Assembly: GCA_903884235.1 (NCBI GenBank)
Contig: CAISEB010000052.1
Coordinates: 28,366-92,365, forward strand
Source of the DNA: an uncultured Pseudomonadota bacterium
GTDB lineage: Bacteria > Pseudomonadota > Gammaproteobacteria > Steroidobacterales > Steroidobacteraceae
Length of the DNA: 64,000 nt
Direction: 5' to 3'
Below the pieces are notes generated by a model that did not search any database, was not told the DNA's origin, and saw nothing but the letters and a program-made list of their open reading frames with translations. Numbering within the stretch: position 1 is the stretch's first letter; every line of letters starts with the position of its first letter. Positions 32,342 to 41,273 of the stretch are shown one piece after another. The translations under genes were made by a program, and so were the position numbers.

Positions 32342-34332
32342 GTCGAGTGGAGACGGCGACGCCCGTGACCCGGCGCAGGCGGGCCGGCGCGATCGCGCTG
32401 GTGCTCGCGTTGTTGCCGCTCGCGACGATCGCGAAGCCGCCGGCCGAGAAGCCGCGCGTGCCGCCGCCGGGTCCAGGCGCGCTGCCTGCGGTGCCGATCC
32501 GCGATCTCTATTACGGCGATGTCCTGTTCTATTTCTACCAGGACGACTACTTCCAGGCGCTGACCCGGCTCACCGCGGCGCAGGCGGCCGGCCGTCTCGC
32601 CCATCACGGCGACGACTCGGAGCTCCTGCTCGGCGGGCTGTACCTGTCGCTTGGGCAGCACCGCGAGGCCGGGGAGATCTTCGACGCGGTCCTCAAGCGC
32701 AAGAACGTCAGCGCGCCGATCCGGGATCGCGCGCGCTTCCTGCTCGGCAAGGTGTGGTACCAGCGCGGTTACTTCGACAAGGCATCCGAGGCGCTGGCGA
32801 CCGCCGGCAGCGGCGGCCTGACGCCGTCGATGGACGCGGAACGGCAGATGCTCCTCGCCCAGTCGCTACTCGCCGAGAAGCGGTACGCGGACGCCATCGC
32901 CGTGCTCGACCACTGGCAGGTCCCGGGGACCTGGCAGGCGTATGCGCAGTTCAACCTGGGCGTCGCGCTGGTGCGCAACGGGCAGCTGGATGCCGGTGCT
33001 CGCCTGCTCGACAAGCTTGGGCAGACCGAGTCGACCAACAAGGAAGTGGACGGGCTGCGCGACAAGGCAAATCTCGCGCTGGGATTCGCGCTGCTGCAGG
33101 CCAACCGGCCCGCTGACGCGCGCCCCGCGCTCGAGCGCGTCCGCCTCGAGGGCCCGCAGTCCACCCGCGCGCTGCTCGGAGTCGGCTGGGCCGCCAGCGC
33201 CGCCGGCCAGTTCCGGGATGCGCTCGTCCCCTGGCTCGAGCTGCATGGCCGCAACCTGCTCGATCCGGCGGTGCAGGAGAGCTATCTCGCGGTCCCCTAT
33301 GCGTACGCGAAGCTGTCCGCAAATGGCCAGGCCGTCGAGGCGTACGAAACCGCGATCCGCGAATTCACGACCGAGAGTGACCGGCTCGACGAGTCCATCG
33401 CGGCGATTCGCCACGGTGGGCTGCTCGAGGCGGTATTGCGTGGTGAAAAGACCGCGGATCGCACGTTCGTCGTGCCGGCCGGGTCCGTTTCCGATGCCCC
33501 CGAATCGCGCTATCTCTACCACCTGATGGCGCAGAACGAATTCCAGGAAGGCCTGAAGAACTATCGCGCGCTGCGCCAGGTCGACGACAGCCTGACCGAA
33601 TGGGCCTCCAGCGTGGACGCGTTCGACGAGATGCTCGCGACCCGTCGTGAGCGCTTCCGGACCAAGCTCCCGGTGGTTCTCGCAAAGCTGGACCACGTCG
33701 ACGTCGACGAACTCCAGCGACGCCGCACGGATCTCGAGTCCCGGGTCGTCGCGGCCGACAACGGCAGCGACTTCGCCGTGCTCGGCACGCCGCGCGAGCG
33801 CGCCATGTGGTCCGAGATCGAGCGCATCGAGGCGACCCTCGCAAGCGCCCCGCTCGCCGATGCCGACGACAACGACCGATCCGACGTCGCCGACCTGCAG
33901 GATCGCCTCCGGCTCGTGAAGGGCGCGCTCTACTGGCAGCTCAGCGACGGCTTCAAGGCGCGCGTCTGGGCGGCACGCCGCAACCTCCGTGACGTGTCGC
34001 AGGGCCTGCACGAGACCTCGAAGCGCTGGTCGCTCGTCCAGGAGGCGCGGGTTTCGGCGCCGGCGCGCACCGAGGAATTTGCCGCGCGCGTCGCGGCGCT
34101 GCGCCCCCGCATCGAATCCGCCCACGCGCGCGTCGCGACGGTGCGCCAGAAGCAGGCTGATTTCCTCGCTGACATCGCGATCCGGGAGCTGCAGGCCCAG
34201 AAGGAGCGCCTGACGACGTACATGCTCCAGGCGCGCTATTCGCTGGCAACGATCTATGACCACGCGGCCGCCGATGACGACGCCCACCCCAAGCCGGGTG
34301 TCGCGGCGCCGAAGGCGGAGGAGCCCAAGTGA
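32338..34332 (+). CDS. TPR repeat protein, periplasmic (I)
   Basis: 664 residues with an N-terminal hydrophobic signal (AGAIALVLALLPLATIA). Most of the protein is TPR-type repeat pairs (LLLGGLYLSLGQHREAGEIF; AQFNLGVALVRNGQLDAGA). A long helical or coiled-coil section at the C-terminal end includes RPRIESAHARVATVRQKQAD. The GTG at 32338 overlaps the upstream stop as GTGA. TPR proteins scaffold multi-protein assemblies; here the partners are probably the other TPR protein and the ExbB/D complex. Confidence 0.8.
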   Translation: MSRVETATPVTRRRRAGAIALVLALLPLATIAKPPAEKPRVPPPGPGALPAVPIRDLYYGDVLFYFYQDDYFQALTRLTAAQAAGRLAHHGDDSELLLGGLYLSLGQHREAGEIFDAVLKRKNVSAPIRDRARFLLGKVWYQRGYFDKASEALATAGSGGLTPSMDAERQMLLAQSLLAEKRYADAIAVLDHWQVPGTWQAYAQFNLGVALVRNGQLDAGARLLDKLGQTESTNKEVDGLRDKANLALGFALLQANRPADARPALERVRLEGPQSTRALLGVGWAASAAGQFRDALVPWLELHGRNLLDPAVQESYLAVPYAYAKLSANGQAVEAYETAIREFTTESDRLDESIAAIRHGGLLEAVLRGEKTADRTFVVPAGSVSDAPESRYLYHLMAQNEFQEGLKNYRALRQVDDSLTEWASSVDAFDEMLATRRERFRTKLPVVLAKLDHVDVDELQRRRTDLESRVVAADNGSDFAVLGTPRERAMWSEIERIEATLASAPLADADDNDRSDVADLQDRLRLVKGALYWQLSDGFKARVWAARRNLRDVSQGLHETSKRWSLVQEARVSAPARTEEFAARVAALRPRIESAHARVATVRQKQADFLADIAIRELQAQKERLTTYMLQARYSLATIYDHAAADDDAHPKPGVAAPKAEEPK

Positions 34333-37300
34333 GGCGCCTTCGCTTCATCGTTGCCGGCGTGCTTGCGGGTGGCCTCGTCGCGGGCGCCGCGTTCGCGGCC
34401 GATCCGCCGGCCAAGAAGCCGACCATCGCGGACCTCAAGGGTCGGTCGGTCGACGTGCGTACCGACGCGGCCACGGATCCCGGCGCCGCGCGGGCGCGCG
34501 AGAACTACGAACAGTTCCTCAAGCTGGATGGAGGCGACTCCTCGCTGCGCTCGGAGGCGATGCGTCGCCTCGGCGACCTCAAGCTCGAGGCCGGCGAACT
34601 GAACCGCATCGAGCAGGAGCTGGCCCAGGGCTCGCCGCTCGACACGCGCGACGCGATCGTGCTCTACACGCGTCTGCTCGCGATCTACCCCGACTACGAG
34701 CGCAACGATGCTGTCCTCTACCAGTTGGCCCGTGCCTACGAGGCCGACCAGCAGGTGGACAACGCGCTTGCCGCGCTCGAGCAAATGGTCAAGCGCTATC
34801 CGTCGAGCCGCTATGTTGACGAGGCGCAGTTCCGGCGCGGCGAGATCCTGTTCATTCAGCGCAAGTGGCCCGAGGCCGAGTCGGCCTACGCTGCCGTGAT
34901 CGGCTTTGGCGACCATTCCGAGTTCTACGAACAGGGCCTGTACAAGCTCGGTTGGGCGCGCTTCAAGCGCGGCGATACCGAGGGCGGCCTCGATTCATTC
35001 GCCAAGCTGCTCGATCGCAAGCTGCTCGACGCCGGCGGCCGCGAGAAGGATCTGGAGACGTTCACGCGGCCGCAGCGCGAGCTCGTCGAGGACACGCTGC
35101 GCGTGTCGGCGATCTCCTTCTCGTTCGAGGAGGACGCCAAGGGCGTGGATCACTTCCTCGAGCGCCACGGGCCGCGTGCCTACTCGCACCTGCTCTATGC
35201 GACGCTCGGCGACCTGTACATGAACAAGGAGCGCTGGACCGATGCGGCGAACGCATACCGTGCGTTTGCGAAGCGCGAACCCGACCATGACAAGTCGCCG
35301 TTGCTGCAGACCCTGGCGATCGGGGCGTACAAGCGCGGCGGCTTCGCGTCGCTCGTGCTCGATGGCAAGCGCGAGTACGTGGAGCGCTACGGCCTGACGT
35401 CGCCGTTCTGGGCGCACCGACGTCCGGCAGACGCGCCGCTCGTCGTGCAGGACCTCAAGGTCAACCTGCAAGACCTCGCGGCGTACTACCACGAGCAGGC
35501 GCAGGCCACCAAGCAGATCACCGATTACCAGGAGGCCGCGCGCTTCTATCGCGCGTTCCTGTCCTCGTTCCCGGACGACAAGGACGCCGCGTCCACCAAC
35601 TACCGTCTCGCGGACTCGCTGTTCGAGAGCCACCAGTACGCCGAAGCCGCTGCGGAGTACGAGCACAGCGCGTACAACTACCCGCAGAACGAACAGTCGG
35701 CCACGGCCGGCTACGCGGCGCTGGTCGCGTATGAGAAGCGCGAGCCGGAGCTGAACGGCGACGCGAAGAAGGAATGGCACAGGGCGGGTCTCGAAAGCGC
35801 GTTGCGCTTCGCCACCACGTTCCAGGATCACCCGGAGAGCACGACCGTCCTCGTGCGCACCGCACGCGAGATGTACGACGCCCAGGGCTACGCCAAGGCT
35901 GTCGACGTCGCGGATATCGTGCTGGCACGCCGGCCCGAGGTCGAACGCGCCAAGCAGATCACCGCGTGGACCGTGATCGCCAATGCCAAGTTCGAGCTGG
36001 GACAGTACCAGCGTGCCGAGGAGGGCTACCTCGAGGTCCAGAAGCGCATGGCCTCCGGTGATCCCGAGCGGGCCAACATCGACGAGCGGCTTGCGGCATC
36101 GATCTATAAGCAGGGCGAGGCGCACCGCGCCGACGGCGACGACAAGGCGGCCGTCGACGACTTCCTGCGAATCGACAGGGTCACGCCGAATGCGAAGATC
36201 CGCGCCACCGCCGACTATGATGCGGCTGCACTGCTGATCGGGCTCAAGGACTGGGGTCGCGCGATCTCCGTGCTCGAGGATTTCCGCCGGAACTTCCCGA
36301 AGAGCGAGCTGCAGTCCGAGGTGACGCGCAAGCTCGCGGTGGTCTACAGCGAGGCCGGCCGTTCGGACGTGGCGGCTGTGGAATTCGAGCGGATCGCGAA
36401 CTCGCCGGGGACGCCAGCCGAGCTTCAGCGCGAGTCGCTGGCGCAGGCCGCCGTGCTCTACGAGAAGGCGGCCGACGTCACCCACACGACGAGCGTCCTC
36501 GAGGCGTACATCAAGCGCTTCCCCGCGCCGTTCGATGCGGCCGTCGAGGCGCGGCAGAAGCTCGCGGACCTGACCGTGAAGCGTGATCCCGCCCGCCGGA
36601 TTGCCCTGCTCGAGGAGATCGTCCGGGTCGACCAGGCTGCCGGAGCCGCGCGCACCGATCGCAGTCGGTACCTTGCCGCGAAGGCATCGCTCGAGCTTGC
36701 GCTGCCCGCGCGCGACGCATTCAACGCGATCCGGCTCGTATTGCCGCTCAAGAAGTCCCTCGAGGCGAAGCGCGCCGCCATGCAGCGTGCGATCAAGGGC
36801 CTGGAGGCGGCGGATGCCTACTCGACCGCCGAGGTCTCGACCGGCGCGACCTACGAGATCGCGGAACTCTACCGGCGGCTGGCCGAGGACCTGATGAAGT
36901 CCGAGCGACCGAAGGCGCTCAAGGGCGAGGAGCTCGAGCAGTACGACCTCCTGCTCGAGGAGCAGGCATACCCGTTCGAGGAGCGCGCGATCGAGATCCA
37001 CCTCGTCAACGCGGTTCGCGCCCAGCATGGCGTCTACGACGACTCCGTGCGCGCCAGCTACGCCCGCCTCGCCAAGCTCAAGCCGGCACGGTTCGGCAAG
37101 CTGGAGGAGGACGAGGACTACACGATCGACGTGCGCGGCCAGGTGACACCCGCGTCCGGCAAGGCCCCGCCGCTCGCGGTGGCGGTGCGCTTCCAGGAGG
37201 CCGTTGCGGCCGCACAGGGCGGCAACACGACCGGCGCGCAGGAGGAGTTCGCGGCGCTCGCAAGCTCCGACGCCACGCTGGCCGGCCCCCCGTTCAACCT

Positions 37301-37667
37301 CGGCCTCGCCCAGGCCAAGGAAGGGCGGTTTGCGGATGCCGAGAAGGCGCTTTCGGATGCCGTGAGGCGCCAGCCGTCCGCTGCGAGCTTCGACCAGCTC
37401 GCGGTCGTCAAGCGCAACCTCGGCAAGTTCGCCGAAGCCGAGACGACCTATGCCCGTGCGATCGAACTCGATCCTGCGTCGGCGCGCGTGCAGCGCAACG
37501 CCGGCGTGCTGGAAGATCTGTACCTCGACCATCCGGCAGAGGCGCTCGCGCACTTTGAGAAGGCGCTCGCCTCGGGCGGCGACGAGAAGCTGCTCGGCGC
37601 GTGGGTCGCGGAATTGAAGCAGCGGCTCGCTGCCGCCCAGAAGGCGCCTGCCGCGGAGGCCAAATGA
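34329..37667 (+). CDS. Large TPR repeat protein, periplasmic (II)
   Basis: 1112 residues, the largest gene here. A signal peptide (FIVAGVLAGGLVAGAAFA) is followed by many tetratricopeptide repeats over its full length, ending in classic TPRs (AGPPFNLGLAQAKEGRFADAEKALSDAV; FAEAETTYARAIELDPASAR). The start is GTG at 34329, overlapping the upstream stop as GTGA; its stop overlaps the next ATG. Protein I and II resemble the TPR partners in Myxococcus gliding (Agl/Glt) systems in architecture; orthology is not shown. Confidence 0.82.
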   Translation: MRRLRFIVAGVLAGGLVAGAAFAADPPAKKPTIADLKGRSVDVRTDAATDPGAARARENYEQFLKLDGGDSSLRSEAMRRLGDLKLEAGELNRIEQELAQGSPLDTRDAIVLYTRLLAIYPDYERNDAVLYQLARAYEADQQVDNALAALEQMVKRYPSSRYVDEAQFRRGEILFIQRKWPEAESAYAAVIGFGDHSEFYEQGLYKLGWARFKRGDTEGGLDSFAKLLDRKLLDAGGREKDLETFTRPQRELVEDTLRVSAISFSFEEDAKGVDHFLERHGPRAYSHLLYATLGDLYMNKERWTDAANAYRAFAKREPDHDKSPLLQTLAIGAYKRGGFASLVLDGKREYVERYGLTSPFWAHRRPADAPLVVQDLKVNLQDLAAYYHEQAQATKQITDYQEAARFYRAFLSSFPDDKDAASTNYRLADSLFESHQYAEAAAEYEHSAYNYPQNEQSATAGYAALVAYEKREPELNGDAKKEWHRAGLESALRFATTFQDHPESTTVLVRTAREMYDAQGYAKAVDVADIVLARRPEVERAKQITAWTVIANAKFELGQYQRAEEGYLEVQKRMASGDPERANIDERLAASIYKQGEAHRADGDDKAAVDDFLRIDRVTPNAKIRATADYDAAALLIGLKDWGRAISVLEDFRRNFPKSELQSEVTRKLAVVYSEAGRSDVAAVEFERIANSPGTPAELQRESLAQAAVLYEKAADVTHTTSVLEAYIKRFPAPFDAAVEARQKLADLTVKRDPARRIALLEEIVRVDQAAGAARTDRSRYLAAKASLELALPARDAFNAIRLVLPLKKSLEAKRAAMQRAIKGLEAADAYSTAEVSTGATYEIAELYRRLAEDLMKSERPKALKGEELEQYDLLLEEQAYPFEERAIEIHLVNAVRAQHGVYDDSVRASYARLAKLKPARFGKLEEDEDYTIDVRGQVTPASGKAPPLAVAVRFQEAVAAAQGGNTTGAQEEFAALASSDATLAGPPFNLGLAQAKEGRFADAEKALSDAVRRQPSAASFDQLAVVKRNLGKFAEAETTYARAIELDPASARVQRNAGVLEDLYLDHPAEALAHFEKALASGGDEKLLGAWVAELKQRLAAAQKAPAAEAK

Positions 37668-38137
37668 TGTCTCGCCCCCTCTTTGCCGCGTTCCTCATGG
37701 GGTTCGCGAGCAGCCAGGCGCTGGCAGATCCGCCGGCCGCGGCCGCCGATCGCGCAGCCGCGGCGGATGTGCAGTCGGCCGAGCCCGCCGTGACCGCCCC
37801 GGTCACTCCGGCCGCGGCGGCGAAGACGCCGAAGGCCGCCGCCGGTACCCGCAAGGCCACCGGCGCCGGCGCGCTCGACCGTCTCGAGCTCGAGACCACC
37901 CAGATCACCGGCAACCGCGAACTGCCGAAGGTCATGGTCATCGTGCCCTGGAAGCACTCGGACATCGGCGATGTCGCCGGCCGTCCCTCCAATAGCCTGG
38001 TCGACGAGGCGCTGCGGCCCGTCGATCGCGACGTCTTCAGGCGTGAGGTCGCCTACTACGAGGCCCTGTCTGCGGACCGGGCCCGGAAAGAGACCTCCGT
38101 CACAGCGCCGAGGCGAGATGGCGGGGCTGAGAAGTAA
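37664..38137 (+). CDS. Exported protein of unknown function
   Basis: 157 residues with signal peptide (LFAAFLMGFASSQALA), an Ala/Pro-rich spacer (AVTAPVTPAAAAKTPKAAAG), and a conserved-looking segment, LELETTQITGNRELPKVMVIVPWK, followed by a charged tail. No family recognised. The ATG at 37664 overlaps the TPR stop (ATGA). Its position between TPR proteins and ExbB suggests an accessory to the same complex. Confidence 0.7.
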   Translation: MMSRPLFAAFLMGFASSQALADPPAAAADRAAAADVQSAEPAVTAPVTPAAAAKTPKAAAGTRKATGAGALDRLELETTQITGNRELPKVMVIVPWKHSDIGDVAGRPSNSLVDEALRPVDRDVFRREVAYYEALSADRARKETSVTAPRRDGGAEK

Positions 38138-38218
38138 TCCACGGTATTGCTGACATAATTTGGTTCAAATGCGCCGGACCTTCCGGCACAACGGACAGGA
38201 TTCAACGGAGCACCGGAC
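38138..38218 (+). promoter_or_regulatory. Intergenic hairpin upstream of exbB-like gene
   Basis: GCCGGA (38173-38178) and TCCGGC (38182-38187) form a 6-bp stem with a 3-base loop. The gap also holds the AT-rich stretch TTGCTGACATAATTTGG (38149-38165), which could be an internal promoter. GGAG precedes the exbB start. So ExbB/D may be made at a level independent of the upstream genes. Confidence 0.35.
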
Positions 38219-38896
38219 ATGCAATTTTTCGACGAGATCGTCAACTTCTTCAAGCAGGGCGGCTTCTTCCTGTACCCGATCGCACTGATCTGGGTCATCG
38301 GCCTGGTGATCGCCGTCGAGCGCTTCGTCTACCTGACGAAGGTCGGCGGAGGCAACAAGCGCCTCTGGGACGAACTGCAGCCGCTGTTCGAGTCCGGCAA
38401 CTTCAAGCAGGCGCTCGCGACCGTGTCGAACGCGGCCGACGGCGCGCTCGCGCAGGTCATGCGCTACGGCATGAGCCGCGTCGAGACGGCCCGTCGCCGC
38501 GATGACATCGAGAAGGCGATGGAGGAAAGCCTCGTCGAGGTCATCCCGCACCTCGAGCGTCGCACGCACTACCTCGCCGCCCTCGCCAACATCGGCATGC
38601 TCATGGGCCTGTTCGGCACCGTGCTCGGCCTGATTCGCGCGTTCGCGGCGGTCGCCCAGGCGAATCCCGCCGAGAAGGCCAGCCTGCTGTCGGCCAGCAT
38701 CTCGGTCGCGATGAACAACACCGCCCTCGGCCTGCTGGTGGCGATCACGCTGCTGCTCTCGCACCTGTACCTCGAGACGAAGACGACCAACATCGTCGAC
38801 AGCCTTGAAGTGGCGACGGTGAAGTTCCTGAATTCCCTCAACGAGCGCCTGATCGGCGCCGCCCACGCCGCAGAGGTCCGTGGGGCGAAGGCATGA
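38219..38896 (+). CDS. MotA/TolQ/ExbB proton-channel protein
   Basis: 225 residues, three membrane helices: FFLYPIALIWVIGLVIAVERF near the N-terminus, then ALANIGMLMGLFGTVLGLIRAF (the conserved TolQ/ExbB helix) and ASISVAMNNTALGLLVAITLLL. This family forms pentameric proton channels that use the proton motive force to drive periplasmic motion together with ExbD/TolR. It overlaps the next gene by ATGA. Specific partners here are the two ExbD proteins and the AgmX-like protein. Confidence 0.9.
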   Translation: MQFFDEIVNFFKQGGFFLYPIALIWVIGLVIAVERFVYLTKVGGGNKRLWDELQPLFESGNFKQALATVSNAADGALAQVMRYGMSRVETARRRDDIEKAMEESLVEVIPHLERRTHYLAALANIGMLMGLFGTVLGLIRAFAAVAQANPAEKASLLSASISVAMNNTALGLLVAITLLLSHLYLETKTTNIVDSLEVATVKFLNSLNERLIGAAHAAEVRGAKA

Positions 38897-39417
38897 GCGG
38901 ATCGCTCCTCCGCAGGCGTCAGGCGCGCAACCATGCGCGCTACAAGGGTCGGAACGGTATCAATATCGTTCCGATGCTCGACATTTTCACGATCCTGCTG
39001 TTCTTCCTGATCTTCACGGCGGTGTTCTCGAAGACCCACATCGTCGAGCTGAACCTGCCTGCCCAGAGCTCCGAGCCGCTGAAGCTGCCCGAGGGCCTGC
39101 AGCTCGAGGTCGTCGTCCGCAAGGATGGCCTGCTCGTTCAGGACAAGAACACGGGGCCGCTGCAGCCGTTCCCGAACGTCGGGGCGGACTATGACTTCGA
39201 CGGACTGTCGGCCTATCTCAGCCGGGTCAAGGCGCGCTTCCCGGAGCTGCGCTCGGCGACCGTGCTGCTCGAGGCGGACGTGCCGTACGACACGATCATC
39301 GCGACGATGGATGCCGTTCGCTCGTTCGAAGGGACGCTGGATGGCCACCCTGCCCGCGGCGAGCTCTTTCCGGTGATCTCGCTCGGCGACGCGCCGGCGG
39401 AAGGCCCACGGACATGA
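38893..39417 (+). CDS. ExbD/TolR-family protein (copy 1)
   Basis: 174 residues. A basic N-terminus is followed by one membrane helix with the conserved proton-accepting Asp: IVPMLDIFTILLFFLIFTAV. The periplasmic domain is SSEPLKLPEGLQLEVVVRKDGL and so on. Starts ATGA-coupled to exbB-like. ExbD pairs with ExbB in a 5:2 complex; a second ExbD follows. Confidence 0.9.
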   Translation: MSGSLLRRRQARNHARYKGRNGINIVPMLDIFTILLFFLIFTAVFSKTHIVELNLPAQSSEPLKLPEGLQLEVVVRKDGLLVQDKNTGPLQPFPNVGADYDFDGLSAYLSRVKARFPELRSATVLLEADVPYDTIIATMDAVRSFEGTLDGHPARGELFPVISLGDAPAEGPRT

Positions 39418-39929
39418 AAGCACCCCTGAAGCGTGGTCGGCGCGGGCGTGGCGGCGGTGATTCCGGACACGGAATGCCGGCGCTCGTGCCGATGATCGAC
39501 ATGCTCGTGATCCTCGTGGTCTACATGCTCGTGCATACGGCCGACTACGAGATCCTGCCAAATACCAAGAACATCTCGATCCCGCAGTCGGACTCGGAGT
39601 CCCGGCCGCGCGAATCGACGGTGATGATGATCACCCGCGACACGATCTTCGTGGACGGCCAGGTCACGGCCAAGGTCGCCGATCTCGACGCAGGCTCCGC
39701 GCCCGCGTTCGAGGCCCTGCGTACGGCCCTTTCGGCCGAGACGCAGAAGGTGGCCCAGCTGCGCCCGGACGATCCCACCGCGAAGGAGGTGACCGTCATG
39801 GCCGACCGCACGCTGCCGTACAGCCTGCTGAAGAAGATCATGATGGCAGCGACATCGGCCGACGTCAGCAAGATGTCCTTGGCCGTGATCGAGAAGGAGC
39901 GGGCGGTCGCCGCCCCCAACCGTGGCTGA
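39414..39929 (+). CDS. ExbD/TolR-family protein (copy 2)
   Basis: 171 residues. The N-terminus is rich in Arg/Gly (KRGRRGRGGGDSGH) and is followed by one helix with the conserved Asp: LVPMIDMLVILVVYMLVHTA. It is coupled to copy 1 by ATGA. The two copies differ clearly in sequence, so a heterodimer is possible, as in AglQ/AglS of Myxococcus; this is an inference. Confidence 0.9.
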   Translation: MKAPLKRGRRGRGGGDSGHGMPALVPMIDMLVILVVYMLVHTADYEILPNTKNISIPQSDSESRPRESTVMMITRDTIFVDGQVTAKVADLDAGSAPAFEALRTALSAETQKVAQLRPDDPTAKEVTVMADRTLPYSLLKKIMMAATSADVSKMSLAVIEKERAVAAPNRG

Positions 39930-39950
39930 GTTCCGTCGAGCGAGCATCCG

Positions 39951-40856
39951 ATGACAGCGCTTGCGACCAACTACCGTACATACGACCTGCCGTGGACGCA
40001 GGGGGACCTCGAGGAGCGCCGGTTCCGGCGCCTCATGTTCGTCGGCGTCCTGCTGTGGCTGCTGCTGATCGTGGCGGCACGACTGCTGCCGACGCCGGAC
40101 CGCCCCAAGGCGATGCCGCTTCCCGAGGAAGTGGTCAAGCTCGTCCTGCAGCCGCCGCCGGAGCAGAAGAAGGTCGAGCCGAAGAAGCCCGAGCCGAAGC
40201 CCGTGGTGCAGCCGAAGGAAGTGCCCCAGGTCGACAAGACCCAGGAGGCCAAGAAGAAGGCCGCGAAGGCGATGAGCGCCATCAAGGACGAACTGGAGGA
40301 CCTGCGTGCGGCGCTGAAGCCCGAGCAGCTCTCCAGTGCCAAGCCGCTCGACTCGAAGGTCGACGGGCCGGCCCGCGCGGAGCGTTCGATGATCACGTCC
40401 AACCTGACCGGCGGCAGCGGCGGCATCAACACCGCGGCGCTCAGCGCGGGATTCGGCGGTGGCTCCGGCTCGTTGCACGGCCACTCGACGATGCAGGGCA
40501 TCCAGTCGTTCGCCGATGGCATCAAGAAGGGTGCCGGTGCGACCCGCTCTGGCTCCAGCGGCAAGGCGTCGCGTAGCCGCGAAGAGATCGAGATGGTGTT
40601 CGACCGCAACAAGGCGGCGATCTACGCGCTCTACAACCGTGCGCTTCGCGACAACCCTGCACTCCAGGGCAAGGTGGTCGTGCAGCTGACCATCGCGCCG
40701 ACGGGCGAGGTCACCGACTGCAAGGTGCTCTCGAGCGAACTCAAGAACGAGGAGCTCGAGCGCAAGCTCGTGGCCCGCATCAAGATGTTCAAGTTCGAGG
40801 ACCGGGACGTCGAGCTGATCACGACGACCAAGCCGATCGACTTCTTCCCGGCCTGA
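39951..40856 (+). CDS. TonB/AgmX-type energy-transducing protein
   Basis: 301 residues. One membrane helix (RLMFVGVLLWLLLIVAARLL) is followed by a Pro/Lys-rich spacer (PPPEQKKVEPKKPEPKPV) and a Gly/Ser-rich segment. A C-terminal TonB-like/AgmX (PglI) domain then begins (MVFDRNKAAIYALYNRALRD; VVVQLTIAPTGEVTDCKVL). TonB-like proteins carry energy from ExbB/D to the outer membrane or to periplasmic partners. The AgmX-type domain suggests a motor or transport partner other than a TonB-dependent receptor. Confidence 0.85.
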   Translation: MTALATNYRTYDLPWTQGDLEERRFRRLMFVGVLLWLLLIVAARLLPTPDRPKAMPLPEEVVKLVLQPPPEQKKVEPKKPEPKPVVQPKEVPQVDKTQEAKKKAAKAMSAIKDELEDLRAALKPEQLSSAKPLDSKVDGPARAERSMITSNLTGGSGGINTAALSAGFGGGSGSLHGHSTMQGIQSFADGIKKGAGATRSGSSGKASRSREEIEMVFDRNKAAIYALYNRALRDNPALQGKVVVQLTIAPTGEVTDCKVLSSELKNEELERKLVARIKMFKFEDRDVELITTTKPIDFFPA

Positions 40857-40862
40857 TCGAGC

Positions 40863-41255
40863 GTGCTGGCTGAGCACTACCTGCTGGTGCGGGCCGTGCA
40901 CGTGGCGGCGGTGTCGATCTCGGTTCCGCTCCTCGTGGTGCGGTCCGTGATCGGCATCCGCACCTCCCCCGATCGCGTGCCGCGGCTCCTCAGGATCCTC
41001 CCGCACGTCGTCGACACGGCGCTGCTGGCGAGCGCGGTCCTGCTCTCGCTCATCCTCCAGCAGTACCCGTTCGCGGCCCCGTGGGTCACGGCCAAGCTGC
41101 TCGCGCTCGTCGCCTACGTCGGCATCGGCACGGTGGCCGTCAAGCGCGGGAGGACCCCTCGCGCCCGCGCGATCGCGCTCGTCCTGGCGCTGCTGGTCGT
41201 CGGCTACATCGTCGGCACCGCCCTGCACCACGATCCCGCGCCCTGGCGCTGGTAA
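40863..41255 (+). CDS. SirB2-family membrane protein
   Basis: 130 residues with about four hydrophobic helices. The order LLVRAVHVAAVSISVPLLVVRSV, ILPHVVDTALLASAVLLSLI, WVTAKLLALVAYVGIGTVAV and IALVLALLVVGYIVGTALHH matches the SirB2 family. Role unknown. Start is GTG at 40863, 6 bp after the AgmX-like stop, so it ends the operon. Its stop converges on the EamA gene at 41274. Confidence 0.8.
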   Translation: MLAEHYLLVRAVHVAAVSISVPLLVVRSVIGIRTSPDRVPRLLRILPHVVDTALLASAVLLSLILQQYPFAAPWVTAKLLALVAYVGIGTVAVKRGRTPRARAIALVLALLVVGYIVGTALHHDPAPWRW

Positions 41256-41273
41256 CCGTCCCGCGTCCAGCTG

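Noticed and set aside
34995..37553. 852-residue minus-strand open frame opposite the large TPR gene
   Set aside because: Antisense of TPR repeats, composition of Arg/Leu/Gly without any domain.
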